In this document: positions 4,821 to 6,221 of the stretch, in pieces
Numbering within the stretch: the first letter of the stretch is position 1
How the letters are laid out: every line of letters begins with the position of its first letter
Source: an uncultured Pseudomonas sp.
GTDB lineage: Bacteria; Pseudomonadota; Gammaproteobacteria; Pseudomonadales; Pseudomonadaceae
Reading direction: 5' to 3'
Length of the DNA: 6,221 nt
Assembly: GCA_946886875.1 (NCBI GenBank)
Contig: CAMPJN010000236.1
Coordinates: 1-6,221, forward strand
Position numbers and translations under genes: made by a program
The notes under the pieces: model-generated
Database searches by the model: none
What the model was told of the DNA's origin: nothing
Seen by the model: only the letters and a program-made list of their open reading frames with translations

Positions 4821-6077
4821 ATGGATGCGCTGCTGATTCTCGGCGGTTTGCTATTGATCCTGGTCGGCTTGGTCTGGCTGGTGATGCGGGCTTTTGACAC
4901 CAGTCTATTGTGGGGCTGCGGCAGTTTGCTGCCGCCATTGACCTTGATCTATACCGTCGTTCATTGGCAGCGCGCACGCCATGCGGTTGCCCTTATCGGG
5001 CTTGGTTTTGTTCCCTTGATCGTCGGCTTGACCCTGATGGCCAACCAGGATGCAAAGCGCCTTGAGGCGATTATCAGCCTGAAATGGCTCAAGCCCGAGG
5101 TGCAAGCACCCGCTGAATTGGCCATCGACCTGCGCGGCGAACTCAATGGTCAGGCCTTCTCACCGCAGCAAGGCGAGTTGATCGATGGCTTGCTCAGCTT
5201 GCGTGAAGGCCAGGATTTCTTTGCCCGACGCGAGGTGAGCATCCTGCTGCCCAATCAGACAGAGGGGCCGGTACGCCTGGATGTACTGCCAACGGACAGC
5301 GGTCCGTTACCCGAAGTCGAGGTCAGTTGGTTGTTGCCCGACCAGGACTTGCCGGAAGCACGGCGTTTGAGTCAGGGCTATACCCTGCATCTCGATCTGC
5401 AGCCGGTGCCGCCGAATAAGCTGGCGGGCGATTTTCATCTGGTGTTACCGCCGCGCTTCAAGACCACCCTGAGTGGCAAGGTCGAATTGTTTACCGATGG
5501 TCTGCGCTATCGCGACGGCAAGGTCGACCGGCAGGTCGACTCGCTCGATACCCTCAGCTATGTGATAAAGGACTATTTGCAGCGGCGTTTCGCCACCCCG
5601 GCCGTGACCCTGAAACCCTTGGCGCCGGTTACCTTTCCCGCCAACGCTTTGGAACTGAGCGTAGAGGCGCAGATAGCCGGGCAACTTCAGCAGTTGCCAA
5701 TTCTCCTGAATAAGGATCAGGCGCGTGGCTGGGCGGTCGAGGCCGATCGCTTTGCGCCCTTGCCCGCGCCGGTTGTCTCTGCGCAAGCCGCGCCGACCGA
5801 ACCCACTGCGACGCCGCAGGCGAATGCCGAACGCATCAGCCGTCCGGTGGACCGACGGATACGTTTCAGCATGGAGGGCTTGCTGCGCAGCCCCAGCCGC
5901 TACCAGAACCTCAGCATGCGCGCCTTGACCGTGCGCGGTAGTACGGCCGAAGGGCGCTTCCAGGGGATCGATCAGCAAGGGCGCATCGTTCTGCGTCAAC
6001 GCATGAGCGGGTCGGGTGAAGCGAGCTATACCTTGCAGCCCGAGGAGATTGAGCGGATCGAGCTGTTGGAACCCTGA
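4821..6077 (+). CDS. Uncharacterised membrane-anchored protein, three N-terminal TM segments and a large soluble part
   Basis: I do not recognise a named family for this 418-residue protein. It has three hydrophobic segments near the N-terminus (about 4-22, 30-48 and 56-74), a long hydrophilic region 75-311 that looks beta-rich, a Pro/Ala/Thr linker (about 312-336), and a compact C-terminal domain (about 340-418). In the linear middle, KLAGDFHLVLPPRFKT (200-215) followed by SGKVELFTDGLRYRDGKVD (218-236) suggests beta strands. The C-terminal stretch 367-416 alternates short strands (RALTVRG, AEGRFQGIDQQGRIVLRQ, SYTLQPEEIERIELL) and resembles a small SH3- or Sm-like beta barrel; that resemblance is my inference from pattern only. 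The start is supported by AAGGA 7 bases upstream. It sits just before htpG but htpG has its own promoter, so they need not be co-regulated. The length, the ribosome site and consistent coding character make the gene itself secure. Confidence 0.9.
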   Translation: MDALLILGGLLLILVGLVWLVMRAFDTSLLWGCGSLLPPLTLIYTVVHWQRARHAVALIGLGFVPLIVGLTLMANQDAKRLEAIISLKWLKPEVQAPAELAIDLRGELNGQAFSPQQGELIDGLLSLREGQDFFARREVSILLPNQTEGPVRLDVLPTDSGPLPEVEVSWLLPDQDLPEARRLSQGYTLHLDLQPVPPNKLAGDFHLVLPPRFKTTLSGKVELFTDGLRYRDGKVDRQVDSLDTLSYVIKDYLQRRFATPAVTLKPLAPVTFPANALELSVEAQIAGQLQQLPILLNKDQARGWAVEADRFAPLPAPVVSAQAAPTEPTATPQANAERISRPVDRRIRFSMEGLLRSPSRYQNLSMRALTVRGSTAEGRFQGIDQQGRIVLRQRMSGSGEASYTLQPEEIERIELLEP

Positions 6078-6100
6078 ATGACCTTGCCTGCATCCATCTA

Positions 6101-6130
6101 CTTGAAATCCAAATACTTGCCCCCCATCTA
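6101..6130 (+). promoter_or_regulatory. Heat-shock (RpoH/sigma-32) promoter of htpG
   Basis: CTTGAAA (6101-6107) and CCCCATCTA (6122-6130) match the sigma-32 consensus CTTGAAA and CCCCATNTA at every defined position, with a 14-base spacer inside the usual range. Transcription should start near 6136-6138, giving a leader of about 50 bases. HtpG is a classical RpoH target, so context and motif agree. Confidence 0.93.
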
Positions 6131-6188
6131 GGATGACATCCGCCGTGTTCCGGCTTAGTCAACAATGTGAATGTGGAGTTAGATGACC

Positions 6189-6221
6189 ATGAGTGTGGAA
6201 ACTCAAAAAGAAACCCTGGGC
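6189..6221 (+). CDS. htpG: Molecular chaperone HtpG (Hsp90), first 11 codons only
   Basis: Only MSVETQKETLG is visible; the gene runs out of the right edge. This is the N-terminus of Pseudomonas HtpG, the bacterial Hsp90, a cytoplasmic ATP-dependent chaperone dimer. Two in-frame ATGs exist: 6183 (adding Met-Thr) and 6189. I chose 6189 because the known Pseudomonas proteins begin MSVETQKETLG and because GGAG (6175-6178) is only 4 bases from 6183 but 10 from 6189; neither spacing is ideal. A consensus sigma-32 promoter lies just upstream, which supports the identification despite the short visible part. Confidence 0.88.
   Translation, partial: MSVETQKETLG

Noticed and set aside
5445..5999. Minus-strand ORF (184 codons) inside the 418-residue gene
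   Set aside because: Antisense shadow; Arg/Gly-rich with no recognisable domain, whereas the plus-strand frame has a ribosome site and membrane segments.
6094..6130. CCATCTA repeated 30 bases apart before htpG, suggesting a second sigma-32 promoter
   Set aside because: The upstream copy lacks the CC that precedes CCAT in the consensus and its nearest CTTGAAA-like sequence is too far (about 21-base spacer).
6147..6179. Possible RNA thermometer pairing TTCC (6148-6151) with the htpG ribosome site GGAG
   Set aside because: Only four core pairs plus G-U pairs across a 23-base loop; too weak to call, and the sigma-32 promoter already explains heat control.

Overview
The window looks like a stretch of core chromosome from a Pseudomonas-type gammaproteobacterium. 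Three things point there. The left edge carries the C-terminus of succinyl-CoA ligase alpha (SucD) and the right edge the first codons of HtpG (MSVETQKETLG), and sucD and htpG lie only a few genes apart in Pseudomonas genomes (from memory). The DNA is GC-rich. The promoter-like motifs also read like Pseudomonas signals for FliA, AlgU, RpoS and RpoH. I see no insertion sequence, phage gene, CRISPR array, tRNA or rRNA.

Layout. 1-333: end of sucD and a strong rho-independent terminator. 334-2456: a monocistronic methyl-accepting chemotaxis protein (MCP) with a large all-helical periplasmic sensor, behind a FliA-like promoter. 2457-3759: a two-gene unit of integral membrane proteins, a DUF599 protein and a MAPEG protein that starts at TTG and overlaps it by 4 bases; a CTATACT -10 element precedes the unit and a 13-bp perfect hairpin closes it. 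3829-4481, minus strand: two short lipoproteins with near-identical signal-peptide ends, each with its own AlgU (sigma-22/RpoE)-like promoter (GAACTT-N16-TCCAA and GAACTT-N17-TCGAA). The mature part of the first is four tandem 11-residue units. 4482-4820: non-coding divergent region with a second CTATACT and a perfect 8-bp hairpin. 4821-6077: an unrecognised membrane-anchored protein of 418 residues. 6101-6221: a consensus heat-shock (RpoH) promoter and the start of htpG.

How the parts fit. The left part is central metabolism plus chemotaxis. The right part is dominated by cell-envelope and stress genes: two lipoproteins with envelope-stress promoters, possible RpoS elements and the htpG heat-shock promoter. 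No new multi-gene system stands out. The most useful leads are the AlgU-like lipoprotein pair, the 11-mer repeat lipoprotein, the bimodular MCP sensor next to a TCA-cycle operon, and the uncharacterised 418-residue protein beside htpG. All family assignments are from reading the sequence; no database search was run.
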